Notes under the pieces: model-generated
The model's input: the letters and a program-made list of their open reading frames with translations, nothing else
The model's database searches: none
Told to the model about the DNA's origin: nothing
Made by a program: the position numbers and the translations under genes
NCBI RefSeq assembly: GCF_003255815.1
Contig: NC_037689.1
Location: 27,693,527 to 27,757,526 of the forward strand
Direction: 5' to 3'
From: Theropithecus gelada
Taxonomy: Eukaryota; Chordata; Mammalia; Primates; Cercopithecidae
Length of the DNA stretch: 64,000 bases
In this document: positions 38,603 to 50,416 of the stretch, in pieces
Layout: each line of letters begins with the position of its first letter
Position numbering within the stretch: the first letter of the stretch is position 1

Positions 38603-41568
38603 CAAAACCCATGCCAAGAGAAAACTTGACTACCTATGACGTGGCCTGTCAAAGTTTTTAAAACATAGATTCTAACCCATGCTCTGCAGTCTTAAAATAA
38701 CAATACCAAATCTCAAAGAAATTGATTCCTCTAAAGCTAGGACCTCACAATACCTTCTCAGAGCTACTCAACTTTAGATAATGATGATGGTGATGATTCT
38801 GATGATACTTTTGATGACGATAAGTAACTACAAAACCTTAAGTTGAATGAAATGCAAGAGGAAGCTCATTTTATCCTAAGTCTTAGAATAAGCTTTTCCT
38901 AATGATGAGCTCAGTTATTTTCCAACCTATGAACTTTAATTAATTTCTTGGAAATGATTCCTTCTGCATTCAATCAAATTATAGACCACTGCATTTAAAA
39001 ACAGGCAACCAGCTGCTTTCTCAAAACTATAAACCAATTAGTTTTTTGGTCATTCTATCACACATGTATGCTGCCTTCCCTCCTTGTAACACCTCAGGGG
39101 CTTGGCATTTCAGGGAAACATGCAGTAAACAGGATCCCAGCTTGGCTGGTAATTGTTGTGGATTCAGCATCCAGTGGGAAAAACTGAGCTTCAGCAGCAA
39201 ATGGCTTTGCCTTGCTTTATATGCTGACAGTTTGTCATAGGAAGTGGAGGTATCCTATTTTCTTTTGAATTTCTAAGGCATATTATAAAATGTATTACTT
39301 TTAAAATATTATAAAAACATGTGGCTTCCAGCTCAATATATATAAGCCAAGAGTTTAATGCATTTGACAAAAAAAACTCACATAAACTCTGGGTGTATTC
39401 ATAACATGTAATGTGATGCATGAGAATAGATGCTTCATACGGAGGAGGATGCTTGCAAAAGACCACCTAGAAGGAACATACTAACATGTTTTCTACAACT
39501 TCCAAAGCTGTATATTAGGAGAGAAAGGAAACATTCCAAATTTCTTCAGCTCTGTTTGTAGACAGTGCTCAGGTAAATATTGCCAGCCCTTTCTGATAAT
39601 GAAATTAAAAACCTGTAAATGTCTTTATTGGTCAGGTTCAAAAGAAAAAAAAAGCTGGGTGGCCAGGCACTACAGGTTCATTCATTTGTTCCATGCATTG
39701 AAGTATGTGATTCGTTCTTTTATCTCAAAAATGCTCTGGGTCTTCAAAGGGTTTACCATCTACTGGGGAGGGCAGACTTGTAAAATGGTGATTAAATTCA
39801 ACTTCTAGGAACTCAGGGGAGGATACTTCATCTCTGCTTAGAGTACCAAAAGGTTAATGAACAGGGAACTACCGTATGGTGAAAGAGTTTTGGTTAAATG
39901 ACTCCTTGGAAGATGTTATCATTCTGTGATTCAAGTCTAAGTTGATTATATCATTTCCGTCCAGGTAAATTTCCACTATGATATTCAATACACCAAAATC
40001 CCCTCCTATGAAGCAAAACAAAAAAAAGTATAAAATGCAAAGATCCTTGTAGAATGTGTGATGGTAAAATCTGTTCTCATTATTATCTGATTTTAGCTCA
40101 AAATGAAATAATTTGTTAACATTTTAATATTCTTGGGAAAGCTGGTTTTCTCTCTAAGGCTTACTTCTCTATTTTTAAATTTAAACATTTTAGAAACATG
40201 CAAAATAGTATTATAACTTGATTTCATACTAGTTATCTGGATTAGTACAATTCCAATATAAAATTATGAAAGTACTTTACTAGATTAGAAATTTGAGGGA
40301 GACTGAAAGCTTTCGTATTAATGATTTAAACACCAGGTGATAAAATGTACATTTGAATTTGGTGAATGAGACCTCATGTTCTTTGATTTAACTTTATTGT
40401 ATAGTCTGCTAAGAAGAAAAGACAGGCATTAGAATTAGTTTGGATGGAATTCCATTTATGAACCCTCCAACGTCACAATGTAACAATGTAAAACATACCC
40501 AAGTGAGTACTTTGCCTGTTAAATTACAACATCGTTGCACCCTCCTCCAGTTTTGTCTTAGTTTTATCTCTCCCTTCTCCCCAATTTTGCATCTTTTATG
40601 TCTCTGTGCAGCTAAAGAAGCAATAAACAAGAACCTCAGTTTTAGGAAACATAGACAGCATGTCCTCACTGCATAAACATGTGTTTACGCTCTGCATATT
40701 CACTCAAGGCAGGGTGAAAACCTCTCTATCAAGGACCCACAGAAAGAATCCACTCTCAGATTTGCCTCCATTTTCTTTTCCCTACAATCCTAAAACAGTC
40801 GCTGAAGACTTTGTGCTTTTCATGAAATGTGGTTTAGTTGGGTCACATATCAATGGGGCTTTCCCACTTACTTTACTTTTCCAGCAGCAGATTTAGATCT
40901 CTCCGGATACCCACTTAGACTCACCCAAGGCCTTGTCTATGCTGATTGCAAATAATGATTTATTTACTAATAATTTTTAAAAGAGTTACCTAAAATGGCT
41001 CTAAAGAAAATAAGGAATGGAAAAGAGAAAAAATACCCAAAGAGTCTAGACTGGAATTAGGAGATCAATAGTGTCATTGGCCTGACTGGAGGCTAAAGTC
41101 CGTATGTGACAGGCAGATGGGATGTTAGGTGAATGTTACATGCTCCCTTGTTGAGTGAATGACTGATTATGTCATAAAAGACAGAGAAGAGAGTAGAATG
41201 TAGCTAAAGACATTCATTTTAAGGAAGAAGAAAAGGAGTGTTCAAGAACCTACAATTTTCATATCTTGTTGAAACCCACCAGAAGAGCTCCTTTGCCTGA
41301 GATAAATCAGTACCTGCTGCATTCTTTATTTCTGATGGCAACGGGCACTTGCCCTGAGGTAAACTTGAGGACTGTGCAGACAACATGCACAGTAGACCAA
41401 GATGATGTCTGGCTTGAAGGAGACTTTGGGATGTTTGGGGTTTCAGAGGGGAAGAGGATATAGTTTAGGTGTTTTATAACTTGGCATTTCACAGTGACGT
41501 ATTTGATCTTAACTGAATTGTGGATATTTCATCTATGGGCTATCCTTCAACAGCATTCACACACAGAC
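38603..41568. other. Long repeat-poor intronic stretch
   Basis: About 3 kb with no recognised mobile element or gene. Only a small GATGAT-rich patch at 38778-38822. Confidence 0.5.

Positions 41569-41614
<46 letters not shown>
41569..41614. repeat. (CA)n microsatellite
   Basis: About 20 uninterrupted CA units followed by a C run. Confidence 0.95.
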
Positions 41615-41616
<2 letters not shown>

Positions 41617-41707
41617 CCCCCCCACAGACCACACCAATGCCTACCTTCACCATCAAAAGTCATCATCGGATACGTAAAACCTAACAATGAAATGTTTCTC
41701 TTTTATT

Positions 41708-41993
41708 TCTTTTTTAGATACAGGGTCTCACTGTGTCACACAGGCTGGAGTGCACTGCTGTGATCTCGGCTCACCATAGCCTACATCTCCCAAGCACGAG
41801 CGATCCTCCTGCCTCATCCCCTCAAGTAGTTGGGACTACAGGCCAGTGCCACCATGCCCAGCTAATTTTTTTTTTCCTGGTAGGAACAGGGTTTTGTCAT
41901 GTTGCCCAGGGTGGTCTTAACTCCTGGACTCAAGCAATTCACCCACCTAGACCTCCCAAAGTGCTAGGATTACAAGAGCAAGCCACCACTTTC
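41708..41993 (-). mobile_element. Alu (AluJ-like)
   Basis: Diverged full-length reverse Alu. Confidence 0.92.
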
Positions 41994-42727
41994 TAATATG
42001 TGGAAATCTAGACCTGCTTCTCTGAACCTCAATATAGAATATTAGATTGAAATAATAAGGTGGAGACTACACTGTCTCATCTTTGCTTTATTTTACCGGT
42101 AGCTATTGCATGAAGAGATCACTCTTTTGGAATTTTTCCCTCCAGTTCCCTCGCCTTTAAGTTGACTGTGTGATTTAGGTAGATCTGGTTTATTTACTGA
42201 GAGCAGATGTTTTTGATCTCACAAACTCTCTGTGGCTCTCAAATCTGGAGCTCATAACTTCTCGATTTCTCTTTGCAGTTTGGCTGTGACTGCACCAAGG
42301 AAAGGGGTGCTTAAACATAAAGACAGAATGTTAAACTAACTCATTATGAAAACAGCCTGGTTTAGGAGAAGCAACAAACAGCCTAACAAGATCAGATCTA
42401 CTCTCAACAAGGGCTTCCAGTACCCCACCCAGGCAAAGAATCTTCCATGGGATAAAGTCATGGGATTAATATTCAATTAACATGACATCGAAGTCCTAAT
42501 ATGCACTAATATTATCATTTTATAATTATTAAATATTAAATATTTATAAATATAATTATATAAATTATAATTATTAAATATTATCATTTTATAATTATTT
42601 CTTATATAGTTGTTCACTCCCAAATCACAATAACTCTAAAAAAAAATTCATAGGATATATAATCATATTACTCTTATTTTTAATAGTTGAGGACAATAAA
42701 TATTTAAAAGGTTAAATGGCTTGGCTA
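41994..42727. other. Intronic sequence with AT-rich duplicated patch
   Basis: Nothing recognised except the repeat of attatcattttataattatt at 42511 and 42580. Confidence 0.5.
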
Positions 42728-43052
42728 GGCCAGGAACGGTGGCTCACAGCTGTAATCCCAGCACTTTGGGAGGCCAAGGCAGGAGGATCACCTGAAGTCA
42801 GGAGTTCAAGACCAGCCTGGCCAACATGGTGAAACCCCATCTCTACTAAAAATACAAAAAATTAGCTAGGTGTGGTGGTGGGCACCTATAGTCCCAGGTA
42901 CTCGGGAGGCTGAGGCAGGAGAACCATTTGAACCTGAGCGGTGGAGGCTGCAGTGAGCAGAGATTACGCCACTGTACTCCATCCTGAGTGACAGAGTGAG
43001 ACTGTCTCAAACATAAAAAATAAAATTAAAAAAAACAATAAATAATAAAAAT
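42728..43052 (+). mobile_element. Alu (AluS-like) with 14-base target duplication
   Basis: Full-length forward Alu with a mixed A-rich tail, flanked by aaatggcttggcta / aaatagcttcgcta. Confidence 0.96.
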
Positions 43053-43066
43053 AAATAGCTTCGCTA

Positions 43067-44317
43067 AAATAGTATGGAAAATAAATAACAGTGTTCAAAC
43101 CAGCAATATTAATTGACAACAAATAAGACTACAACATCTTAGGAAGGAAGACTCCACAAATAAATAATGAGCTAATTGTTTTAAATGGCCAAATATTCCA
43201 GTGGACTAGTTGTACCTAAAGTTTCTATCTCTAACAATTTCCAAAAAAAATTCTTATGATATGCACTATGTGAAAATTTGATTTTTAATAAATTCTAGGT
43301 AATCTATATTTGTTCAAATTATGACAATAATCTAAATTGCAAATGGAATTGAATTAAAATTCATGTATTGGAAGATTATGTACATAAGGGAAAATGTTAT
43401 TTGTTAGGAAAAGATAGTTCTTAATTATTCAAGCAAGCATAATTCATCCTACTAAATAGCATTATTCCAAACATATGTAATTTCTAAACCCTCAGTAAGA
43501 TTATTATTCAGTATTCAAATAGCTGAAAGCTTTTTGAGCTGGTGGGGAGAGACATGCTATCGGAAATCCACTCCAGTTTAACTGTGCTTACAAAAAAATA
43601 CTAAACACTTTTCAATTAGTCCGTGTCAAGGAGATCTTTATTTAATAATCTTTCATAATTACCTTTACTTATAAGCTATGTCTACACAATGTCAAACATC
43701 CAACTGACACATGAAAACTGGAGTAATTTAATTATTTTCACCTAGTTGCATGTTGATGTTGATTGGTTAAAACATCTGTCTCATTGTGTTAACAAAGTTT
43801 TCATTTTTCAGCTATATTTTGTGACTATATGCATACAATTGGACTTTGTGTGTCTAGACAACAAGAGAAAGGAAATTAGTTTCTCTTTAATCTCACACAC
43901 AAAGAATGGTGTTACTGCCTTTTGATGGTTTAAGGGACTTTTCCAAAAAAGTTAATTCTAATCCTTTCCTGGCGATTAATTTCTCTTATTCACATATGCT
44001 CAAAATCCATTCGACAACACAGGCTCAAAAGGACTAAAGTTAGGAATAAAGCAGAATGATAATAGTCAGCTCTTTTTAAAAATGTTATACCTCCCAAAAT
44101 TCCCTTTTGTTAAATCCATACTAGAAACTGCCAGAAATGATGGGCTATTGGTCTTACTTCTTAAGCTTACCCCTCCACTACTACAAGTTATGTCACAGAC
44201 AATCAACATTTATGATGCCTAGATTCATATACATACCAGACCCACTATGCACGTGCAGTTTCACTGAAATTTTCGGGTTCCCTTTTCTTTTATTAATGAT
44301 GCTGCACTAACATCAGA
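43067..44317. other. Intronic sequence, no recognised element
   Basis: Nothing recognised. Confidence 0.5.
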
Positions 44318-44485
44318 TTACAGGGTGCTTGTATGTGCTGGCTACTAAGCACTTTACATGGATTAAAACCTTAAATCTCTCAGCCGCCTCTATTTTAGAT
44401 ATAAGGACACTGTGGCCCAAGCAAGCTAGGTCACTTGCCCATAATGACTGATCTGCAAGGGGCTAAACTGTCATTCCAACTCCAG
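44318..44485 (+). mobile_element. MIR SINE
   Basis: actaagcactttacatggat, ggacactgtggcccaagcaa, aggtcacttgcccataatga. Confidence 0.8.
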
Positions 44486-44888
44486 CAAACAAGTTTTGGC
44501 TGGAGGAGTAAACAAGGTGTACCTTGAAAAGGTCAGAGAATCACTTTGCCCAGAAGAGACCACATCTTAAGGTGTAGCTGGAAGGAGTGGGGAACCCAAA
44601 GGATTTTATCAGCAGTGTTTGTAAGTAGGAAATAAGACATGTAAAGGTGCAGCCGCCATCTTGAGTGAAACTCTATGGAGACAGATGAGGAAAGAACAAT
44701 TTGGGTATTTTGTTATATGCCATTCAAAGCCATCTACTCTGGAAATGTTATAGCTGCCTGAAAAAATTTTAAATGACCCTTTGATACCTTTCCATGTCAA
44801 AACAGTATCATCTTTTGAATATGCCATTTAGGACAATTTGCCATGAGGCTGTATTAACATGATGCAAAATGCCAAATCTGCAAAATGC

Positions 44889-45037
44889 CACTGGACATAG
44901 TGGCTCCCACCTGTAATCCCAGAACTCTGGAGTTTGAGATGAAAGGCTCACTTGAGGCTAGGGTTCTGGACCAGTCTGGGCAACACAGGAAGGCTCAACT
45001 CTTTAAAAATTTAAAAATTAGCCAGTCATGGTGGCAG
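44889..45037 (+). mobile_element. Alu left arm (AluJ-like)
   Basis: Diverged left arm and start of the right arm (ttagccagtcatggtggcag), then broken off. Confidence 0.8.
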
Positions 45038-45105
45038 AAAATTCAGATGTAAATCTAATAGGGGATTTTTTTCATTGTTTATTTTTTTAAAACTCTGCCA
45101 CCATT

Positions 45106-45259
45106 CGGGCCCCTGTAGTCCCAGCTACTTGGGAGGCTGAGGCAGGAGAATGGTGTGAACCCGGGAGGCGGAGCTTGCAGTGAGCTGATATGGCGCCACT
45201 GCACTCCAGCCTGGGCGAGAGAGTAAGACTCAGTCTCAAAAAAAAAAAAAAAAAAAAAA
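45106..45259 (+). mobile_element. 5'-truncated AluY with 12-base target duplication
   Basis: Only the right arm (ggagaatggtgtgaacccgg) plus a 21-base A tail, flanked by tctgccaccatt at 45094-45105 and 45260-45271. Confidence 0.92.
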
Positions 45260-45330
45260 TCTGCCACCATTTCCTAATTTGCAGACACCTGGACATGCTT
45301 CTTCTCTGAACCTCAATATAGGAGTCTCAG

Positions 45331-45460
45331 CCTATATAGTCCCAGACACTCAGGAGGCTGAGGTTGGGGGATCACTTGCACCCAGGAGTTTGAGGCTGCA
45401 AACTATGAGCTATGACTGTGCCACTGCACTACAGCATGGGCCATAGTGCAAGACCCCAGT
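45331..45460 (+). mobile_element. Alu right arm (AluJ-like)
   Basis: atagtcccagacactcagga ... gtgccactgcactacagcat. It may be the missing half of the AluJ at 44889 or a separate monomer. Confidence 0.75.
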
Positions 45461-45751
45461 CAGAGATGGGGTACCTATCTCTCAAACTTTTAAAAAATAA
45501 AGTTTTAAAAATCTGAAAAAATGTCTGCCCTAAAATAAGAATTGATATGATCTCCTTGGCATGCTTGAGCATGGTAGAAAGCTCTAAGTGCCCACGGGTG
45601 TTTTCAACTAGAAATTCTTGGAAGTATAATCCCAGAATGGAGAGGGGTCCAGAAGGCCCGAAACCAAACAACTTCAGCGACTCTGAACTTTTGTTTTCAG
45701 AGAAATACTTCACGATGAATTTCAAATAATATTACAGGGTGATAAAACTCT

Positions 45752-46262
45752 TCCTTAGTTTTCTATTACCACTAGGACAAATCTCCACAAACTTAGTAAG
45801 CTTGGAACAGCACACATTTATTCTTTTACAGTTCTAAGGTCAGAGTTTCTTCCATGGGGCTAGAATCAAGGTGTCAGCAGGGCTGTCGGGCTCCTTTCTG
45901 GAAGCTCTAAGGAAGAATCTGTTTCCCCATCTCTTCCGGCTTCTAGAGGCTGCTGCCTGTATTCCTTTCTCCTGGCTCTTTCATATTCAAAGCCAGCAAT
46001 GTCCGGGTATCTCTTTCTCACATTGCTTTACACCAACTCTGATCTCCTCTTGAGTGTTCTGCATCCACAGTGGAGGGTCTCTGTTAATGTATATGAGAAT
46101 CCAGGATAGATTCTCCCTATTGGAAGGTCTGCTGATTAGCAAACATAATTCAATCGGCAACCTTAATTCCCCTTTGCCATGTGAAGTCATTATTTAAGGC
46201 AGAGTACTGAAGAAGTCAGGTGCCATGCCTAGTAACCTATTCCCAGGTTCCAGGAATGAGCG
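45752..46262 (-). mobile_element. MLT1-type LTR (ERVL-MaLR)
   Basis: Reverse LTR: tattaccactaggacaaatc, tctaaggaagaatctgtttc, aatccaggatagattctccc, tcccaggttccaggaa. Non-coding. Confidence 0.75.
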
Positions 46263-47181
46263 AGTTGGTTGGGGGGCGAGGCGGTGCTTGCACATGTCTC
46301 AGGGACCATGACTTTTCTGCCTACAAGTACCTATCTCTCAAAATTAGGAATGCTTGTGTCTCTTGCAATCTCAGCCTCTAAGGCATGTCTGGCATATAAT
46401 CGATGCTCAAAAATATTTTGGACAGTGAAGTCGTGCTTGCTCATTCCAGACACCTTGTGGTGAGAACTATCCTTCGCCCCCTGCCAACTGGTGTACCCAA
46501 GTACAGCCCAGTTTTATCTCTTCTTACTCCTGAGTCAAGTGGGCCAATCAAAACCCTGCCCTGGGATTTTCAGTATGGAATTACGGAACTTTGTCCCTCA
46601 CTGGTGGAACTGAGAAAAACAAAATGCAACTAACAAAAACTGCAGAGAACCCTCTTACTGCCATTTAAAGCAAGCCTATTTCCAGAAATAAGCAAAGAAC
46701 CAGACATGAAGATTGGTGATGTCCTTGGATTCACTGCTTCCAGGTGCCTCTAAAGTCTAGCTGCATCCCCGCCATTCTCCCAATCCGATTTCTCAACTTT
46801 TACAGTAAGTTTGGATACCCCATAGCCCTTCTAATAAATTTCCATTTTTTCCCTCAAAACCAGATTAAGGCTAGGTTGCCTTCTACCATTTGAACACAAA
46901 CATCTCTTGACTAATGTAGAATGCCAGAAAAGTTTGTAAGACCCTCAGAAAGGATGGGAGCTATTGAAGGATGAAAACCAAGCTATAAATTATATCTTGA
47001 ATTAGATCCAGTGCTATCTATAAGAGAAGTGAATGCATTTGTTTTTTAAAAGCACTAGCAAAGTCGGTTGACTTTCCAGCTTCTTTCCCTGTTGTTCTCC
47101 TGCCACTCTTTCAACTTAGGTAGCTTGTCTACCCTAGAAAGTGTTAGGGTCAGCAGCTGTGGATAACATTAAAAAGTTTAT
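46263..47181. other. Intronic sequence, possible short L2 tail
   Basis: 46365-46425 (catgtctggcatataatcga then tgctcaaaaatattttgga) may be an L2 end. Otherwise nothing. Confidence 0.4.
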
Positions 47182-47456
47182 GGGCCCAGTGCAATGGCTT
47201 ATGCTGGTAATCCCAGCATTTTGGGAGGCCGAGGTGGGAGGATCACTTGAGTCTAAGACCAGCTGGAGCAACATAGTGACACCCCATCTCTACAGAAACT
47301 AAAAAGGTATGGCGGAGTGCACCAGCTACTCAGGAAGCTGAGATGGAAGTATCCCTTGAGCCCAGGAGGTTGAGGCTGCAGTGAGCTATGAGTGCACCAC
47401 TGTACTTCAGCCTGGATGACAGAGCGAGACCCTATTTCTAAAAGGAAAAAAAAAAA
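47182..47456 (+). mobile_element. Alu (AluJ-like)
   Basis: Diverged, with small internal deletions and a short A tail. Confidence 0.92.
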
Positions 47457-48103
47457 GAACTTTTATGATATGGCACTGCCAGAAACATGGTAAAGCAGAG
47501 ATTCTGTTACCATGCCACATTTAACGCCCAAGTAGTAACAACAGCAACAACTGACACCAAGCTGCTTAACACAGATGTGTGTGTTCAAATGTTCCATTCG
47601 TCACATGCTTTAGTAGATGAATCCCTTCCATCGCCCATATATTCTTCATGGCACAGCTCAACCACTTATAGCTTCCATCAAGTTTTTCTCAAAAAATAGC
47701 TTGTCCCTGAGCTGTCACAGAGCTTTCTTTGTTCCCTAACGAGGATGCTCTGGCTTATTATCTATCTGCAGGTTTATTAACTGTGCAAACTCCTACAGGT
47801 CATTGTCCATGTCGTGTCTGTCTATATTTCATTACAAAGCTCCAGGCTTTCACCAAATAGGTCCTCAATCAGTAATCGTGGCAAGCTTACTTAAGTCATA
47901 GTATTCAAAGTATCAGGTGTCATCTTGGGGGAAAAAGATGAGAGACACCTTGCATTCAATCATCTGTTGTTTTTTAATATCTTACTTTTTCAATTGTATT
48001 GCTAGCAAAAAAAAAAAAAAAAAAAACAGAATTTCACTTTTCTAGAAATCATAATGGCATTTGCTATTATGCTACAATGAAAATACAATGATAATGCCTG
48101 GTG
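47457..48103. other. Intronic sequence, no recognised element
   Basis: Nothing recognised except an A-run at 48007-48026. Confidence 0.5.
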
Positions 48104-48401
48104 TTTTGTTTTGTTTTGTTTTGAGAGGGATTCTCACTCTGTTGCCCAGGCTGGAGTGCAGTGGTGCGATCTCGGCTCACTGCATCCTCCTTCCACCTCT
48201 CCAATTCAAGTGATTCTCCTGCCTCAGCCTCCTGAGTAGCGGGGATTACAGGCATGTACCACCACACCCAGCTAATTTTGTGTATTTTTAGTAAAGACGG
48301 GGTTTCACCATATTCGCCAGGCTGGTCAGAAACTCCTGACCTCAAGTGATCCACCCGCCTCGGCCTCCTAGAGATTAGAGGTATGAGCCACCGCGCCTGG
48401 G
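48104..48401 (-). mobile_element. Alu (AluS-like)
   Basis: Full-length reverse Alu with a (TTTTG)n head. Confidence 0.96.
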
Positions 48402-48509
48402 CAATAATGACTTTCATTTATATTTTTCTTTATATTTCCCAGTGTTTTTAGTCCCATGATGGAGAATGGAAGGGCTTCTCGCCCCTGAAATCTTTCAAGA
48501 ATAAGACCT

Positions 48510-48799
48510 GGCTGGGCACCGTGGCTCACGCCTGTAATCCCAGCTCTTTGGGAGGCCGAGGCGGGCGGATCACGAGGTCAGGAGATCAAGACCATCCTGG
48601 CTAACATGGTGAAACCCCGTCTCTACTAAAAATACAAAAAATTATCCGGGCGTGGTGGCAGGCGCCTATAGTCCCAGCTACTCGGAGGCTGAGGCAGGAG
48701 AATAGCATGAACCCGGGAGGCGGAGCTTGCAGTGAGCCAAGATCACGCCACTGCACTCCGGCCTGGGCGACAGAATGAGACTCCGTCTCAAAAAAAAAG
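48510..48799 (+). mobile_element. AluY with target duplication
   Basis: Little-diverged AluY (cacgaggtcaggagatcaag, gaacccgggaggcggagctt), flanked by ataagacct / gtaagacct. Confidence 0.97.
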
Positions 48800-49248
48800 A
48801 GTAAGACCTTAAGATGTATGTCTAAGGATTCAGAGAGAAAGTACAGGTATAGGTCACTCAGGAAGTGCTTCCTTGGCTCTGTCCATTCCCCAAGGCAACC
48901 TGGACTCACTTGTGGCTCTTTCTCCTCCAGGCTTTACATTTAATAAGACAGCTTGTCTGAGCAACTCCTTCAAAATGTGTCTTTTATTTTTCCCTTACTT
49001 TTTAGCCTCACTTCTAAATAATACCATGGGTTCTCATTAAAAACCTGAAATGTTTCCATAGCTCATCTTTCTGTGTTCAGTCTCCTTCGTGACCAAGAGG
49101 AATCACGAATCGTAGTGCCATCCCCTCATGTATAAACTGATGTGGACTTAGTACGTGAGACTGGAACTTCTCAGCTGGACTTTCACAATTTGTGTTTAAT
49201 CAAGCTACCAAGCCATATTCTGCATTGCTTCCTCAAAGTAGTCACTCA

Positions 49249-49309
49249 GTCACTCTCTCTCTGCTCGCTCTCTCTCTCTCTCTGTCACACACACACACAC
49301 ACACACACC
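49249..49309. repeat. Compound (CT)n(CA)n microsatellite
   Basis: ctctctctctctctctgt followed by about 12 CA units. Confidence 0.93.
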
Positions 49310-49814
49310 ATGCAGATTCGGTCATTCGGTCTCCAACTGCTCCTTGTCAACAATGGCCCATGTGTCCTACTAGAGCTTCCAACTGGCTTGACTGATTTTG
49401 ACCTTATTTTAGCACCTATCAAAAGATTAAATATGCAATTCAAGTTAATTAGCCTGTCGTCTAACAACAAAGAGAAAGTAATAACTTATGAACATTTAAA
49501 TAAAGAAATTTGTAAGATAGGAAATAGTTATAAAGACCCAAGCCTAAGTTTAGTAGATCATGATGCCAGTTTAAACGAAAAGACTCACCTTCAGCAAGAC
49601 CTGATTTATTAATTATAAAAAGTATTGCTTTCTAAAGCAAAAAATATATATGTTTCATAAACTATTGTACAATGAAGAAATTTCCAACACTTTTCCTCAT
49701 GCAAGTTATTTCTTAAATGCAAGGGTAAGTATGTACCTAAAATAAAGTCTATTTTTTTATTTTTAATACACCTACACATTTTATGAAAGTGGAAACGTAG
49801 AAATTTGAGCCATT

Positions 49815-49904
49815 CTGATCAAGGCAGAAAGACAAAGCTAAACCAAAAAAAAGTAGATTTGTTGTTGTTGTTGTTGTTTAGATTTGTCTTTCTGGCTTGA
49901 TCAG
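49815..49904. repeat. Inverted repeat, 29-base arms (27 matches), 32-base loop
   Basis: Left arm 49815-49843 and right arm 49876-49904 are reverse complements at 27 of 29 positions. The loop holds an A run and (GTT)n. The family is not recognised and could be a small MITE. Confidence 0.85.
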
Positions 49905-50115
49905 ACTGGTCAGAGTGGAATTTTAAATTCCAAATAATAATATTGCTGTCTATCCTGCTAAATAAAAGCATTGATCTGAATTAAGATACTGCCTAAGGGA
50001 AGGCCTTTGGAGAGAATCAGCATGATGTCAACATTTCAATACGCTGTTGTGGATGCGGAGTTCATTCATTTAGTGAATAACCAATAATTAAATATCTAAA
50101 GCTCTGCATTGGTAC

Positions 50116-50416
50116 TTTTTTTTTTTTTTTTTTTTTGAGACAGAGTCTTGCTATGTTGCCAGGCTGGTGTGCAATGGTGCCATCTTGGCTGACTGCAACT
50201 TCTGCCTCCTGGGTTCAAGCGATTCTCCTGCCTCAGCCTCCCGAGTAGCTGGGATTACAGACACGCGCTACCATGCCCAGCTAATTTTTGTATTTTTAGT
50301 AGAGATGGGGTTTCGCCATGTTAGCCAGGATGGTCTCGATCTCCTGACCTCATGATCTGCCTGCCTCGGCCTCCCAAAAGTGCTGGGATTACAGGCGTGA
50401 GCCACCATGCCCCGCC
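50116..50416 (-). mobile_element. Alu (AluS/Y-like)
   Basis: Full-length reverse Alu with a 22-base T run. Confidence 0.96.

Larger units (their letters stand above)
48800..50115. other. Intronic sequence with CT/CA repeat and a hairpin
   Basis: Holds the compound repeat at 49249-49309 and the inverted repeat at 49815-49904. Otherwise nothing recognised. Confidence 0.5.

Noticed and set aside
49142..49612. Treating the 156-codon frame as a gene
   Set aside because: No domain, no homology recognised and low-complexity core; reported only as a low-interest finding.
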